This document shows positions 26,341 to 36,499 of a stretch of 64,000 bases of DNA, one piece after another. Position 1 is the first letter of the stretch; every line of letters starts with the position of its first letter. The stretch is from an uncultured Colwellia sp. GTDB lineage: Bacteria; Pseudomonadota; Gammaproteobacteria; Enterobacterales; Alteromonadaceae. Below the pieces are notes generated by a model. The model did no database searches. It was not told the DNA's origin and saw nothing but the letters and a program-made list of their open reading frames with translations. The DNA lies in NCBI GenBank assembly GCA_913058395.1, contig CAJXQI010000005.1:1-64000 (forward strand). The letters are read 5' to 3'. The position numbers were made by a program, and so were the translations under genes.

Positions 26341-27552
26341 ATGGAATTAAGTTATATCGCTCGTCAAGCCATCCTAGACCGTAACAATCAAACCATAGGT
26401 TATGAATTGTTATTTAGAGACAGTCCTGCAAATAAATTTCCTGAAATAGATCAAGATATTGCTAGCTCTAAACTGGTTATTCAAAATCATTTTCAAGGTG
26501 ATATTCAATCCATTAGTTTAGGAAAATTGGCTTTTATTAACTTTACTGAAAAGTGCTTAATCAATAAATATCCATTGATGTTTGATAAGTCCTCTATTGT
26601 TATTGAACTTGTTGGTCACCAATCTGCAACTGAACGCTTATTAAAAATTGTTAAGTACTATCACGAAAAGGGTTACCAAGTTGCATTAACTGAATATGAT
26701 CTGGATAAGAAATGGGATGTACTATTTCCATATATATCAATGATAAAAGTTGATATTGAAGTTACTAATGCCAAACGTCTACGTCCGGTAATTGAACGTT
26801 TAAAACCATTTGATATAAAGCTTATTGCCGAAAAAGTTGAAACAAACTTTCAATTGCAATCTTTGGCTGAAGTTGGTTTTAATTACTATCAAGGCTACTT
26901 TTATCATGAACCTGAAATCATTGAAGGGCAGACATTAGCGCCAATAAAAACCCAAATGTTATATTTAGTCAGTGAAACATTTAATAAGCCGTTAGATCTT
27001 AATCATATTGCTGAAATTATCAGTCATGATGTCAACCTAACGGTTGGCTTATTAAAGTTAGTTAATAATGTGGCAACTGGCACTCGCGTAGAAATTATGT
27101 CGTTAAAACAAGCTGCGGCATACCTAGGTGAAGACAAGCTCAAACAATTTGTCACCATCTTGGCTTTATCTAAACTTACCTCAAGTAAAAATAGTGAAGT
27201 TTCTAAGCAATCACTTATAACCGCTAAATTAATGTCAACGCTGGCAAAAGAAAGTGCTTTTATTGAAATTAGTGAATTTGCTTTCATTACTGGTTTACTA
27301 AGTTCTATAGAAGTCATTTTGGGATCGCCGATGAGTGAAATACTCAAAACCATGCCGTTAGCCAAGCCGATTGAAGACGCATTAGTAAACCACGAAGGGC
27401 TACTTGGTAAACTATTAGAGCTTACAACTAACTACATTACCGGTGACGGCGAAAACATTCAGCAGTTAACCGAACTGTATGGTCTTGACGCCAACTTTAT
27501 TCATAAAGAATTTGTTAGTGCCAGTAATTGGTGTAAATCTTTAGCGGTATAA
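26341..27552 (+). CDS. EAL/HDOD-domain signalling protein (YuxH-type)
   Basis: A 403-residue product. The first half (about 1-200) is an EAL-like domain opening with ARQAILDRNNQTIGYELLFR. The EAL signature is replaced by ELL and the catalytic glutamates look degenerate, so it is likely a non-catalytic receptor. The second half (about 200-390) is an HDOD domain, with the VNLTVGLLKLVNN pattern. Such proteins work in c-di-GMP-linked regulation. Single gene with its own terminator. Confidence 0.88.
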   Translation: MELSYIARQAILDRNNQTIGYELLFRDSPANKFPEIDQDIASSKLVIQNHFQGDIQSISLGKLAFINFTEKCLINKYPLMFDKSSIVIELVGHQSATERLLKIVKYYHEKGYQVALTEYDLDKKWDVLFPYISMIKVDIEVTNAKRLRPVIERLKPFDIKLIAEKVETNFQLQSLAEVGFNYYQGYFYHEPEIIEGQTLAPIKTQMLYLVSETFNKPLDLNHIAEIISHDVNLTVGLLKLVNNVATGTRVEIMSLKQAAAYLGEDKLKQFVTILALSKLTSSKNSEVSKQSLITAKLMSTLAKESAFIEISEFAFITGLLSSIEVILGSPMSEILKTMPLAKPIEDALVNHEGLLGKLLELTTNYITGDGENIQQLTELYGLDANFIHKEFVSASNWCKSLAV

Positions 27553-27580
27553 CTTCCTCAATTGTTGGTTAATTTATTAA

Positions 27581-27611
27581 AAGAGCATTTACCTTTAAAT
27601 GCTCTTTTTTT
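27581..27611 (+). terminator. Intrinsic terminator after the EAL/HDOD gene
   Basis: Stem AAGAGCATTT / AAATGCTCTT with a short loop, followed by a run of T. It lies between two convergent genes and could serve both. Confidence 0.85.
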
Positions 27612-27623
27612 ATAAATATAGCG

Positions 27624-28496
27624 CTAACTTTCTGTTTCTAGCTTATCTTGCGTACGCTCAGTAAAATCACTAGCGTCATGACGTTCATGAAGTTGTGTTG
27701 ATAACTCACCCCATGACTTGTTTACCATAACACCACGTTTTACTGCTGGTCGTTTATCAATATTTTTTGCCCAACGGGTTAAGTGTTTATACGAAGCTAC
27801 CTCTAAAAATTCACCCGCATCGTAAAGACGGTTCAACACCAATGCGCCGTACCATGGCCAAATCGCAATATCGGCAATACTATATTCATCACCACACATG
27901 TAGGTATTATGTTCTAAGTGCTTATCTAAAACATCCAGTTGACGTTTTACTTCCATCGAAAATCTATCAATACAATATTCAATTTTTTCTGGGGCATAAG
28001 CATAAAAGTGCCCGAAACCGCCACCTAGGTAGGGCGCGCTGCCCATCTGCCAGAACAACCAATTCATGCACTGGGCACGCTTTTCATTTGTTGGTATAAG
28101 CACATTAAACTTTTCGGCAAGGTAAAGTAAAATCGAACCTGACTCAAACAATGGTACTGACTGCTCATTACTTTGATCTAACAAAGCTGGAATTTTTGAA
28201 TTAGGGTTTATATCTACAAAGCCACTACTAAATTGGTCACCTTCACCAATATTAATCAAATATGCATCATACTCAGCGTCTGTTATACCTAATGCGAGCA
28301 ACTCTTCAAACATTATTGTAACTTTCACGCCGTTGGGGGTTGCCAATGAATATAGCTGAAAAGGGTGCTTACCTTTTTTAAATACTTTATCGTGGGTTGA
28401 TCCAGAAATAGGACGGTTAATATTAGCCCAATTACCACCGTTTTCTGTATTCCAATGCCAAACTTTTGGTGGAATATACGAACTGCTTTCACTCAT
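27624..28496 (-). CDS. yghU: Glutathione S-transferase, YghU/disulphide-reductase type
   Basis: A 290-residue product, close to E. coli YghU (288). The long N-terminal extension with PPKVWHWNTENGG and NRPISGSTHDK precedes the thioredoxin-like domain, where ATPNGVKVTIM and NPNSKIPAL lie. The C-terminal domain has the conserved YSIADIAIWPW. The family binds two glutathiones and reduces disulphide bonds. Convergent with the EAL/HDOD gene. Confidence 0.92.
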   Translation of the reverse strand: MSESSSYIPPKVWHWNTENGGNWANINRPISGSTHDKVFKKGKHPFQLYSLATPNGVKVTIMFEELLALGITDAEYDAYLINIGEGDQFSSGFVDINPNSKIPALLDQSNEQSVPLFESGSILLYLAEKFNVLIPTNEKRAQCMNWLFWQMGSAPYLGGGFGHFYAYAPEKIEYCIDRFSMEVKRQLDVLDKHLEHNTYMCGDEYSIADIAIWPWYGALVLNRLYDAGEFLEVASYKHLTRWAKNIDKRPAVKRGVMVNKSWGELSTQLHERHDASDFTERTQDKLETES

Positions 28497-28678
28497 ACCA
28501 TCTCCAATTTTTTATAACAATTAATAGCTAATACCGTATGCTTAATTATATTAAAAAGCCAGTAATACTAATGCTGCTCTAATAATTGCTAGCTATCAGT
28601 TAGAAGATAAATATATGAAAGATAATAAATAAAGCATATATTAAGAGAAATTGTTGAAGCGTATTATTCGGAAACGTT

Positions 28679-29251
28679 GTGAGTAAAATAAACACCATTA
28701 AAATTATTCTAATTGGACTAATAAGTATCTCCATATTTGGATGTGCAAATGTAAAACATAAACCTCAACTATTTCAGGGCGAAAACCTCATTACACCTTA
28801 TTCTGGATTTTTAGCGGGTTGGAAAGTTATTATTGAAAATAAAGCACACTACCATTCTAGAATGTGGCAACACCCAGAACAGGGTTTTAAAAACGCTTAT
28901 GTTGTTAGTGTTACTCCACAGGAAAGTCACAACAACCAGTATTTTCGAAACATAATTGATAAGCCGGGAATCGAGTCATGTGAAAATTTTGTCAGCAAAA
29001 CAATAGAGTTAAATGCCGTTGCCTTCTATGCAAAAGAGTTTTGGCAAACAGATTGTTTAAGAAAAGACGGCAACAAAGCTAAAATTTTACATTTGCTACT
29101 TCGAGGTAATGACAGCCTTTATCATATCCAAAAAATTTGGCAGGGTAATTTCAAAAAGTCTGAACTAGAGACTTGGAAAAACCGATTTGAGCAAATTTAT
29201 GTTTGTGATACTCGAATCGAAAAACATATGTGTCCTCTAGTGACCAAATAA
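28679..29251 (+). CDS. Lipoprotein of unknown function
   Basis: A 190-residue product with a GTG start. The lipobox SIFGC puts the lipidated cysteine at residue 22. The mature protein is mixed, with several cysteines and aromatic residues. The 147-bp mini-interval before it has no gene. Followed by another lipoprotein gene 134 bases on. No family recognised. Confidence 0.75.
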   Translation: MSKINTIKIILIGLISISIFGCANVKHKPQLFQGENLITPYSGFLAGWKVIIENKAHYHSRMWQHPEQGFKNAYVVSVTPQESHNNQYFRNIIDKPGIESCENFVSKTIELNAVAFYAKEFWQTDCLRKDGNKAKILHLLLRGNDSLYHIQKIWQGNFKKSELETWKNRFEQIYVCDTRIEKHMCPLVTK

Positions 29252-29385
29252 ACCAGTTATTACACGCTTTAGTGTTTCTACTTTTAATCAATAAACTTAC
29301 AAATTAGTAATCATATTTGACTTCACTACTATATATGCCAATATTTTTATATTCGTTTTAATTAGCTAACAATAAAGGAATTTTT

Positions 29386-30036
29386 ATGAAAATTGCGTTA
29401 TTTGCTGTTGCGGCAAGTTTATTATTAAGTGCTTGTACAACTCAGCATAAAATAGATGTTGAAGAAATGAAATTTAGTGGCTATCTAAGTCACTATGAAA
29501 AGCTACAGCCACTTGAAGATGAAACAGCTATGCGTTGGCTTTCCAACGATTTACAGCAATATAGTAAAATTTACGTAACGCCAGTGAATTTATTGCCTGG
29601 CTTTAATGTTAGCGAACAAGTCAGTACTGAAGAAGCTCATAAAATCGCAGAGTATTTAAATAATGGTTTTCGTGATCGGTTATCAAAAATTGGTCGTCTA
29701 GCTACCGCACCTGGGCCAAATGTTTTAACAATAAAACCTGCTATCACGGCGATAACATCTGAAAATGAAGATCTACAAGCTTATCAATATGTTTTGCCTA
29801 TCGCTATTGCACGCACCATGATAAAAACAGCGACTGACAGGCGTGATGCCATTACCGCTATTTACTTAGAAGCACAATTATTCGACGGTATTACCAATAG
29901 CCTTAAAGGTGAAGTTTTAAGAAAAGGTATTAGTGAGCAGTCTGATAATAAAGAAATTACACAAAAAGATGTTAATGAATTACTCGACAATTGGCTTGAT
30001 TTTTTTGAACAACAACTAAAAGTTATCTATGGCTAA
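29386..30036 (+). CDS. DUF3313-like lipoprotein
   Basis: A 216-residue product from the ATG at 29386, with AAAGGAA about 8 bases upstream. The lipobox LLSAC gives Cys17. FSGYLSHYEKLQP and the later IYVTPVNLLPG match the DUF3313 family of outer-membrane lipoproteins in proteobacteria. No molecular function is known for the family. Ends at a strong terminator. Confidence 0.8.
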   Translation: MKIALFAVAASLLLSACTTQHKIDVEEMKFSGYLSHYEKLQPLEDETAMRWLSNDLQQYSKIYVTPVNLLPGFNVSEQVSTEEAHKIAEYLNNGFRDRLSKIGRLATAPGPNVLTIKPAITAITSENEDLQAYQYVLPIAIARTMIKTATDRRDAITAIYLEAQLFDGITNSLKGEVLRKGISEQSDNKEITQKDVNELLDNWLDFFEQQLKVIYG

Positions 30037-30059
30037 GTTAAATTAATTTCGCCTAAAGC

Positions 30060-30090
30060 AAAAAGGGTAGCCAATTGGGCTACCCTTTTT
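30060..30090 (+). terminator. Intrinsic terminator after the DUF3313-like gene
   Basis: Perfect stem AAAAAGGGTAGCC / GGCTACCCTTTTT with a 5-base loop, between two convergent genes. Its A and T flanks allow action in both directions. Confidence 0.9.
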
Positions 30091-30117
30091 AAGCTTTAAA
30101 TTAGCTAGCAATATTAG

Positions 30118-31965
30118 TTACTTTTGCTCTTCACAATTTTCACCATGACAAGTATTAAGGTTTGCTAACTCTGCTCTGTCTTTTGCGAGTACTTGTTGTA
30201 AGTCTTCTTTACGTTGCTTAACCGCTACGCCATAACTATCATCGTCACCCCAAAGATCAGCTAACAACTTCATTGACTCATGGTCATGATCTGAAAATAA
30301 TTTACCTGCGCGATGAGCAATTTTTTCATCGTTGCCCAATAACTTTAATGCTTCAATACCTAAGTTTAAGGCTGAATCAAAAGACTCTCGTTTAAAAGCC
30401 GTAATGCCAATACTCATTAATTGATAGGCATGACGTCTGTCTCTTGCGCGTGCAACAATTTTCAAATTTGGAAAATGTTTTTGAGCTAATTGCGCTAATT
30501 CAATAATTTTATCAGCATCGTCAATGGCAATAACTAACAGTTGGGCTTCATCTGCTCCAGCAGCTTCTAACAAATCTTGTCTTGAAGCATCACCATAATA
30601 AACCTTATTACCAAAGCGTTTTAGCAACTCTATTTGACTAGGGCTATGATCCAAAATCGATAAATGATAACCCTGTGCTGACAATAACCGTCCAATTATC
30701 TGACCAAAGCGCCCATAGCCGGCAATAATAACTTGTGTTGTTGGCTCTATTTCATCTGTTGGTTCATAGCTATTATCAGCGAGTGATTTTTTATCAATTA
30801 CTTTGTCGTAGAAAATAAGTAGCAAAGGTGCCAACAACATCGACATTGCTACAACCAATGTTGTGAATTTAGTTTGTGTGTCATCTAGTATTTGCAATGA
30901 TGAGGTTAGTGATAATAAAACAAAAGCAAATTCACCACCTTGCGCCAAAGCTAAAGCAAATAAATACTTTTGCTTACCAGGTAATTTAAATAACGTTGCT
31001 AATAGATAAAGAACAAACGCTTTTATCGCAATTAAGCCGATAACCAAAAACAATATATTGTTGAACTGTTCAGCAAATAATTTAAAATCAATTGAAGCGC
31101 CAACAGTAATAAAAAACAAGCCAAGCAATAAACCTTTGAACGGTTCAATATCAGCTTCCAGTTCATGCCTAAAATCACTTTCGGCTAATACAACACCCGC
31201 TAAAAATGTACCTAATGCTGGAGATAAGCCTATTTTCTGCATTAATACCGCGATAGTTATCACTAAAAACAGCGCGAAAACGGTAAATAATTCTCGTAGT
31301 CTTGTATTGGCAATATACCTAAATACAGGCGCTGAAACGTATTTACCAGCAAAAATAATCGCAGCAATGACCGTAATAGATATTAATACCTGAATATAAA
31401 CAGGGAAATGCTCGATTAAATTACCGTGACTTTGATCATTTGCAATGGCAGATAAATCTGCAAAAGCGAGCAAAGGTAATAGCGCTAAAATAGGAATTAC
31501 CGCAATATCTTGAAACAGTAAAACTGAAAACGAACTTTGCCCAGCTTCTTGTTTAATCCAGCCTTTTTCCGTCAATGTTTGTAAAACAATGGCGGTAGAT
31601 GAAAGTGCTAACATCAACCCAATTGCCATAGCAGTTTGCCAGCGTAATTCCAAAATATAAAAACACGCGGCAAATAAAATCAACGTTGAAAGGGTGACTT
31701 GCAGTCCGCCCAAACCAATAATGGAATGTCGAAGTTTCCATAAACGAGAGGGATGTAATTCTAACCCCACTAAAAACAGCATCATTACCACGCCAAATTC
31801 TGCAAAATGCATGGTATCTGTTTGGTCTCCAACTAAACCAAATAAAAATGGCCCAATTAAAATTCCGGCTAATAGATAACCCAATACAGAGCCAAGTCCT
31901 AGTCGTTTTGCAATTGGCACTGCAACTATGGCAGCAGCAAGATAAATTAAGGCACTTTCTAGCAT
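30118..31965 (-). CDS. Kef-type cation:proton antiporter (CPA2 family)
   Basis: A 615-residue product. About 12 membrane spans fill residues 1-385, with GSVLGYLLAGILIGP, LFLVGLELHPSRLW and LALSSTAIVLQ typical of CPA2 exchangers. A cytoplasmic RCK/TrkA-N domain follows from about 410, with the nucleotide-binding motif VIIAGYGRFGQIIGRLL. It exchanges K+ or Na+ for protons. It resembles KefB/KefC, but no KefG/KefF-like partner adjoins, so the glutathione gating typical of Kef is not shown. Confidence 0.9.
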   Translation of the reverse strand: MLESALIYLAAAIVAVPIAKRLGLGSVLGYLLAGILIGPFLFGLVGDQTDTMHFAEFGVVMMLFLVGLELHPSRLWKLRHSIIGLGGLQVTLSTLILFAACFYILELRWQTAMAIGLMLALSSTAIVLQTLTEKGWIKQEAGQSSFSVLLFQDIAVIPILALLPLLAFADLSAIANDQSHGNLIEHFPVYIQVLISITVIAAIIFAGKYVSAPVFRYIANTRLRELFTVFALFLVITIAVLMQKIGLSPALGTFLAGVVLAESDFRHELEADIEPFKGLLLGLFFITVGASIDFKLFAEQFNNILFLVIGLIAIKAFVLYLLATLFKLPGKQKYLFALALAQGGEFAFVLLSLTSSLQILDDTQTKFTTLVVAMSMLLAPLLLIFYDKVIDKKSLADNSYEPTDEIEPTTQVIIAGYGRFGQIIGRLLSAQGYHLSILDHSPSQIELLKRFGNKVYYGDASRQDLLEAAGADEAQLLVIAIDDADKIIELAQLAQKHFPNLKIVARARDRRHAYQLMSIGITAFKRESFDSALNLGIEALKLLGNDEKIAHRAGKLFSDHDHESMKLLADLWGDDDSYGVAVKQRKEDLQQVLAKDRAELANLNTCHGENCEEQK

Positions 31966-32068
31966 AATGTTCCTAGTTTTTATTATTTATTTGGTTTTAT
32001 TGATGGTGCTAACAAATAGTTAATCTGTTAACACGCATCAGTATAGTGCGTTTATTAGCCAAAATAAG

Positions 32069-33331
32069 CTAATCAACTTTACGACGTTTACCACTTTCTG
32101 CACGTTTTTTGTTTTCACTTTGCACATAAACGGTATCTGTAGTTGCCATACTGGCATGACCGAGATCCTCTGAAATATCTTTAAGAGGGCGCCCACGTTC
32201 AATTTCCATACTGGCACCGGTATGTCTTAACCAGTGAGAAGAAGCTTCTTTTAGCTTTAATGCCTTATTAGCGCTTTCAGATATTCTCATGTTTTCATAA
32301 GCTTGGTCGAAAACGCTTTGCACTAAACGCCGTAAATGGCGTGATGTCATGCCGCCTTGGCCACGTACTTTTTCAACAAGAATTGAGTTTTCATTACTTG
32401 CTGGTAAACCCAATAAACCACGAGAAGTACGATAACGCTCTAAAAACGGCAGAAAATCGATAGGCACGGTAATATCACGCAGTTTTCTACTTTTGCCAAA
32501 CACTTTAAGCCACCAGTTTTCATCCTCATCTTGCCAAAAATTGCTCATAACAGGAGACCAATTTGGTCGTTCAGAAAGCTCAGAAATCCTTAAAAATAGG
32601 GTTTTTAAGGCGGCAATAACGAATAAATTACGTTCAAAAATAGGGTTCTCATCAGCCATTTCTACAGCGGTATCTAAAACATATTGCCATTGGCTAGCGG
32701 TTAAGCGTTTGATTTCTTTAACTTGTGAGTCAATGATAAAGTGACGACAATCTTTTTTAGCAATTTGTGCTGGGTTACCAACGCAATAATCCTCAGACAT
32801 CAAGTAATTGTAAAAAGCGATAATGGCGGTAAACATCGATGTCAGCGTTTGCTGTGATGGTCGATATTTTTTCTTATCAACAACATATTGAGATTTTAGA
32901 CTTTTAGGCGCTTGAATTTTAAATGGAAACCAATGTTCGTTAGCTGATGAATAACCATTGGCAATTTTAAAGCGTTCTTGATTTGACGTACCAATCCAAT
33001 GAACTGGTGGCTGCCAACAAAAGTCAGCATATTCTAGAAAGTCAGATTTACGTAATTGATCGATAGGTTTTTGCTTTTCGATAAACGCCCATAAAAGAAA
33101 ACGTTCAACGTCATTTCTAAATCTGTCATAAGTATGTTCAGATTTATTTCTACCTATATAGGTAAGGAAAACTTTTCCCCAATTAAATTGCTCAAGCCAC
33201 CAAGGTTCGTTTGCAGAGAATATTTCATTTAGCTCCGGATAATCTTCAAGATCGAATTCGCACAAATCAACGTATGGTGGGAATAAAGGAACAGGCTTAT
33301 TTAACAACATATTATTTTGAATTCTGAGCAT
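32069..33331 (-). CDS. Tyrosine recombinase / site-specific integrase
   Basis: About 420 residues from the ATG at 33331 (a TTG just upstream is also possible). Catalytic residues are in order: Arg249 in LFLRISEL, Lys281 in FGKSRK, His367 and Arg370 in SHWLRHTG, His393 in LGHASMATT and the nucleophile Tyr403 in DTVYVQ. The N-terminal part holds a SAM-like core-binding domain. It is longer than integron integrases. A 34-base hairpin lies just upstream and a PHP/ATPase gene follows on the same strand, suggesting a mobile or accessory island. Target unknown. Confidence 0.88.
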   Translation of the reverse strand: MLRIQNNMLLNKPVPLFPPYVDLCEFDLEDYPELNEIFSANEPWWLEQFNWGKVFLTYIGRNKSEHTYDRFRNDVERFLLWAFIEKQKPIDQLRKSDFLEYADFCWQPPVHWIGTSNQERFKIANGYSSANEHWFPFKIQAPKSLKSQYVVDKKKYRPSQQTLTSMFTAIIAFYNYLMSEDYCVGNPAQIAKKDCRHFIIDSQVKEIKRLTASQWQYVLDTAVEMADENPIFERNLFVIAALKTLFLRISELSERPNWSPVMSNFWQDEDENWWLKVFGKSRKLRDITVPIDFLPFLERYRTSRGLLGLPASNENSILVEKVRGQGGMTSRHLRRLVQSVFDQAYENMRISESANKALKLKEASSHWLRHTGASMEIERGRPLKDISEDLGHASMATTDTVYVQSENKKRAESGKRRKVD

Positions 33332-33368
33332 CAATATTGGAATGAAGTTAGTTTAATGCATTATATAC

Positions 33369-33402
33369 ACTATGTCCAATACTGAAGAGTATCGGACATA
33401 GT
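33369..33402. repeat. 34-base near-perfect hairpin upstream of the recombinase gene
   Basis: ACTATGTCCAATACT (33369-33383) and AGTATCGGACATAGT (33388-33402) pair over 15 bp with one mismatch, around the loop GAAG. No T run follows, so it is not a typical terminator. It lies about 38 bases from the recombinase start, in a 317-bp gap with no gene, and could be a recombinase-binding or leader-control site. Confidence 0.7.
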
Positions 33403-33651
33403 GAGGGTGTATTTGTGAGGAGAGTACTTACCTTGTTCTTTGTCATTCGGACTTTAACGCTGGTTCTACTCTTAACTGGTGTTTGCACCCTGTTGATATA
33501 AATAAGTTTATCAGTACTTTTAAAAAATATAAAAACACCGCTGCTCAATTAACAAGTAGATCATGTTTTAAATTTAGTTACCATAAAATATTAGCAATAG
33601 CTTATTCAACACTATGCGCATGAAATTAGTTTTTGAGAGACTTAATAAACT

Positions 33652-36381
33652 TTAACTCAATATCCTATTAAATCTTGATCTAAATGCTTTTTCACCACCT
33701 TCCATTTGGTTACAAATATTCTCTTTCACCGCTTGTTCTTGCAGAGCGCCTTGTATATTTGAACGTAGCCCTTGAGAGTCGTGCTTCATACTTATGACAT
33801 ACTCAGCATCACCATTAACAACTATTGGAGCTGAGTGTGAAACAATTATAAGTTGTCTTTTTTGTTTATTTCTAACGATTGCAGGAATGACACTATTACT
33901 CAGCATTAAACAATCTAAATCGTCTTCAGGTTGGTCCAATATAAGCGGGTCTAAACCATAAGATAAAAGAAACTGAAGCATGTTCGCTGCTTTTTGTCCT
34001 GGTGATGCTGTTTCTATATTCTCCATAGAACCACCTACAGTCTTATAACGTATTTTTATGCCATCATCAGGAAACCAACAAAGCAAGTTATCCATACTTT
34101 CTTCTGATAATGATCCAATTCTGGTTTTTAAAGCGCCATGTATATTACTGGCATTAGTTAAATCATTGTTAAAAATCTCTATATGGAGATTTTTTAACTC
34201 ATGTAAATATTGATACTTTCTATCTATTACAGTTTGCTGTGGCGCGAATGTAGGATGTTCAATAAATGCTTTAAGAATACCTGTTCTTGCTTCAGTATCG
34301 TATATGCGGTCATTAAATGAGCTTATACCTGTGGCACTCTGATAACTAGATATTACCTGTTGATCTGTTGAATTTAGAGGTAATATTTTTATTTCTAAAT
34401 CTTCAAGGTCTAATGAATCAATAAAGCTTTTTCTTTGTATAGATAAATCTTTCCGATGTTCCAACATTTCATTATATATTCGGTTTATTTCTGCATTCGA
34501 TGTGGCTATTTTTGTATCAAGATCTTGATATACCAATAAATCGGCTACTATTTTAGTTTTTAATTCGACAAGCCCATCTAATTCGTCAGGATTTAAACCT
34601 TGCTCGCGAAGTCTTTCAGCTTCAGTCTCAACTTCTTGTTTTGAAGTATCTATGCTAGATTTTAATTCAGTAAGGTACTGCCCTGTACTTAATTGTTCCA
34701 AATTACTTTTAGCTGTTTGAATGGCAGTTACAATGCCTGTTTTAGCTATTTCTTTAATTGAATCAATTTGACCAAGTAGAATTGAATAATCGGAAGGTTC
34801 TTGTTCTATATCACTAGTTTGGTTATTGGCTTGTGAATCAGTACTAACTATAGTGCTTTCCGCAACATTCTGGGATTCAGGAAAAAAATTAAGAACATTG
34901 TCCAAAATCGTATTTTCATCCACAAACTGCTGCTCAATCAAGGTTAGCTCTGATTCAAGCTCATTCAATTTAGTTCGAACACCATAGTATGGACTATCAT
35001 TTAACAGTCCAATTGCATTAACAACATCAGTCAATTCACCTTGCAGAGCTGATTCTGACTCTTTTTGACTTATCAAACCACGTAGTTTTATACGTTCATT
35101 TTTATACTCATGTTCAAGCCGTGTCTTTGTCTCATTCCAAGTCCGTTTATCAACTAAGGTACTGTCATCGCATATCTTTAAAAAAGCCCCTTGATCGGAA
35201 GCTAGTTGATAGAGCATTTTTTGGCTAAAAATAGAAATGTTGAACCTATCATCAGACCAATTTGTATCGTCAACCCAAGAGCCTTCGTTAAATACCTGAA
35301 GTGACGTAATCTCCCCCGGTTGCCAGCTAAATTTAAAGTCTGTCCCATTTTTCCTATAAAAACACTCAAGCATAGAATCTGCGTCCATTCCTTGCCCTAA
35401 ATTTTTAAAACTAGATATCTGAGCCAATGTATCAGCAGGTAGACCTTTGTCTTTACGCATTGCTATGCGAATGCTCTCTACTAATGTTGATTTTCCACTA
35501 CCTCGTGAACCTATAACAGCATTGTAAAAAGGGTTAAGTTTCAGTTCGACTGGTGTGCTTCCAACTTCACTACAAAGGCGGGTTTTTATCCTAAGTTTCG
35601 TGAGTCGCATAGCTGGTTTTTGTGGCGGCTGGGTGTCGAGAAGAATACAACTTTTATGATCAAGTATTGCCGTTTTCAAACCATCAAAATTTAAATCTGA
35701 CATTTTCAACCAACAAGTACGAGTACCGGCTCTATCAAGGCTATGTGCATCAGAACCTCTCACTTTTGATAAATTCTTAATCAGCCTTTTGTGAGTACCA
35801 TTTGTAATTTCAGCCAAATCCCCTCGAATTTCGACAGCATCAGGTTCAGCAAGAAAAGCTGCCTCTAATTCAGTTTGATTACGGATTTGAAGTGCCCCCT
35901 TAGGACCATCTATATGTGCCATTACACTTATGGCATGAGTATTTTGATTAATAAGGTTGATTATTTGGGGAACACTACTTTGTAGAACAAGCTGATGATT
36001 TTGAGTATCTCTCGGTAAATTTTGACCTCCGTTACATTGCCCGATCAATTGTTCAATGTCTGTGGTTGAACTGTCCTGGTCGAAAATTGCCAAAATATGA
36101 ACATCACCTGTGGCGGTAAGCTCTACACCGGGAAATATCACTAAGGGTCTAAATTCAGGAAGCTCATCTGTAGAAAAATCTCTAGCCATTTCTGCTAATT
36201 CAAGCTTTAAAGAATCGATACTAGCTGCTGTATTGTGATCACTGATAATGACGGCATCAACATCTTGGCGCATATAAGCTAATAACCAATCTCTATTTGA
36301 AACAGAATTATCATGGTAATCATCAGAAGCGGTAGTATGGTTGTGGAAATCAAACTTGAACCATTTTGAACCAACAGACAT
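33652..36381 (-). CDS. PHP-domain ABC/SMC-like ATPase (TrlF-like)
   Basis: A 909-residue product. The N-terminal PHP phosphoesterase domain has His13/His15 in HNHTTASD, His49 in ISDHN, Glu87 and His95 in GVELTATGDVHI, His156 in VMAHIDG and Asp211/His213 in RGSDAHS. Then comes an SMC/RecN-like ATPase: Walker A GSRGSGKST (291-299), a long coiled-coil middle (about 400-700), ABC signature SPGQKA (793 on), Walker B LILDQPEDD (813-821) and a switch histidine at 849. This matches the TrlF-like architecture. A DNA- or nucleotide-targeting defence role is inference from fold and neighbour. Confidence 0.85.
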   Translation of the reverse strand: MSVGSKWFKFDFHNHTTASDDYHDNSVSNRDWLLAYMRQDVDAVIISDHNTAASIDSLKLELAEMARDFSTDELPEFRPLVIFPGVELTATGDVHILAIFDQDSSTTDIEQLIGQCNGGQNLPRDTQNHQLVLQSSVPQIINLINQNTHAISVMAHIDGPKGALQIRNQTELEAAFLAEPDAVEIRGDLAEITNGTHKRLIKNLSKVRGSDAHSLDRAGTRTCWLKMSDLNFDGLKTAILDHKSCILLDTQPPQKPAMRLTKLRIKTRLCSEVGSTPVELKLNPFYNAVIGSRGSGKSTLVESIRIAMRKDKGLPADTLAQISSFKNLGQGMDADSMLECFYRKNGTDFKFSWQPGEITSLQVFNEGSWVDDTNWSDDRFNISIFSQKMLYQLASDQGAFLKICDDSTLVDKRTWNETKTRLEHEYKNERIKLRGLISQKESESALQGELTDVVNAIGLLNDSPYYGVRTKLNELESELTLIEQQFVDENTILDNVLNFFPESQNVAESTIVSTDSQANNQTSDIEQEPSDYSILLGQIDSIKEIAKTGIVTAIQTAKSNLEQLSTGQYLTELKSSIDTSKQEVETEAERLREQGLNPDELDGLVELKTKIVADLLVYQDLDTKIATSNAEINRIYNEMLEHRKDLSIQRKSFIDSLDLEDLEIKILPLNSTDQQVISSYQSATGISSFNDRIYDTEARTGILKAFIEHPTFAPQQTVIDRKYQYLHELKNLHIEIFNNDLTNASNIHGALKTRIGSLSEESMDNLLCWFPDDGIKIRYKTVGGSMENIETASPGQKAANMLQFLLSYGLDPLILDQPEDDLDCLMLSNSVIPAIVRNKQKRQLIIVSHSAPIVVNGDAEYVISMKHDSQGLRSNIQGALQEQAVKENICNQMEGGEKAFRSRFNRILS

Positions 36382-36499
36382 AAATTATCCTTAAATTATG
36401 ATGGAATAAATATAATAAAATTCTATTTTACTATAACTCGTTAATAACTTTACTGTTTACATCAATATATGCTTTAAAAAAAGCACGTTTTTAACATAA

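Noticed and set aside
31058-31393. Forward open frame opposite the Kef-type gene
   Set aside because: It is a shadow frame; the reverse strand carries a clear transporter.
32069-33331. Tyrosine recombinase as the integron integrase
   Set aside because: It is about 25 kb from the array end, longer than IntI, and on the wrong side; the integrase should be left of position 1.
33348-33548. Reverse open frame of 66 codons beside the recombinase
   Set aside because: It runs through the long hairpin, has low-quality composition and no ribosome-binding site.
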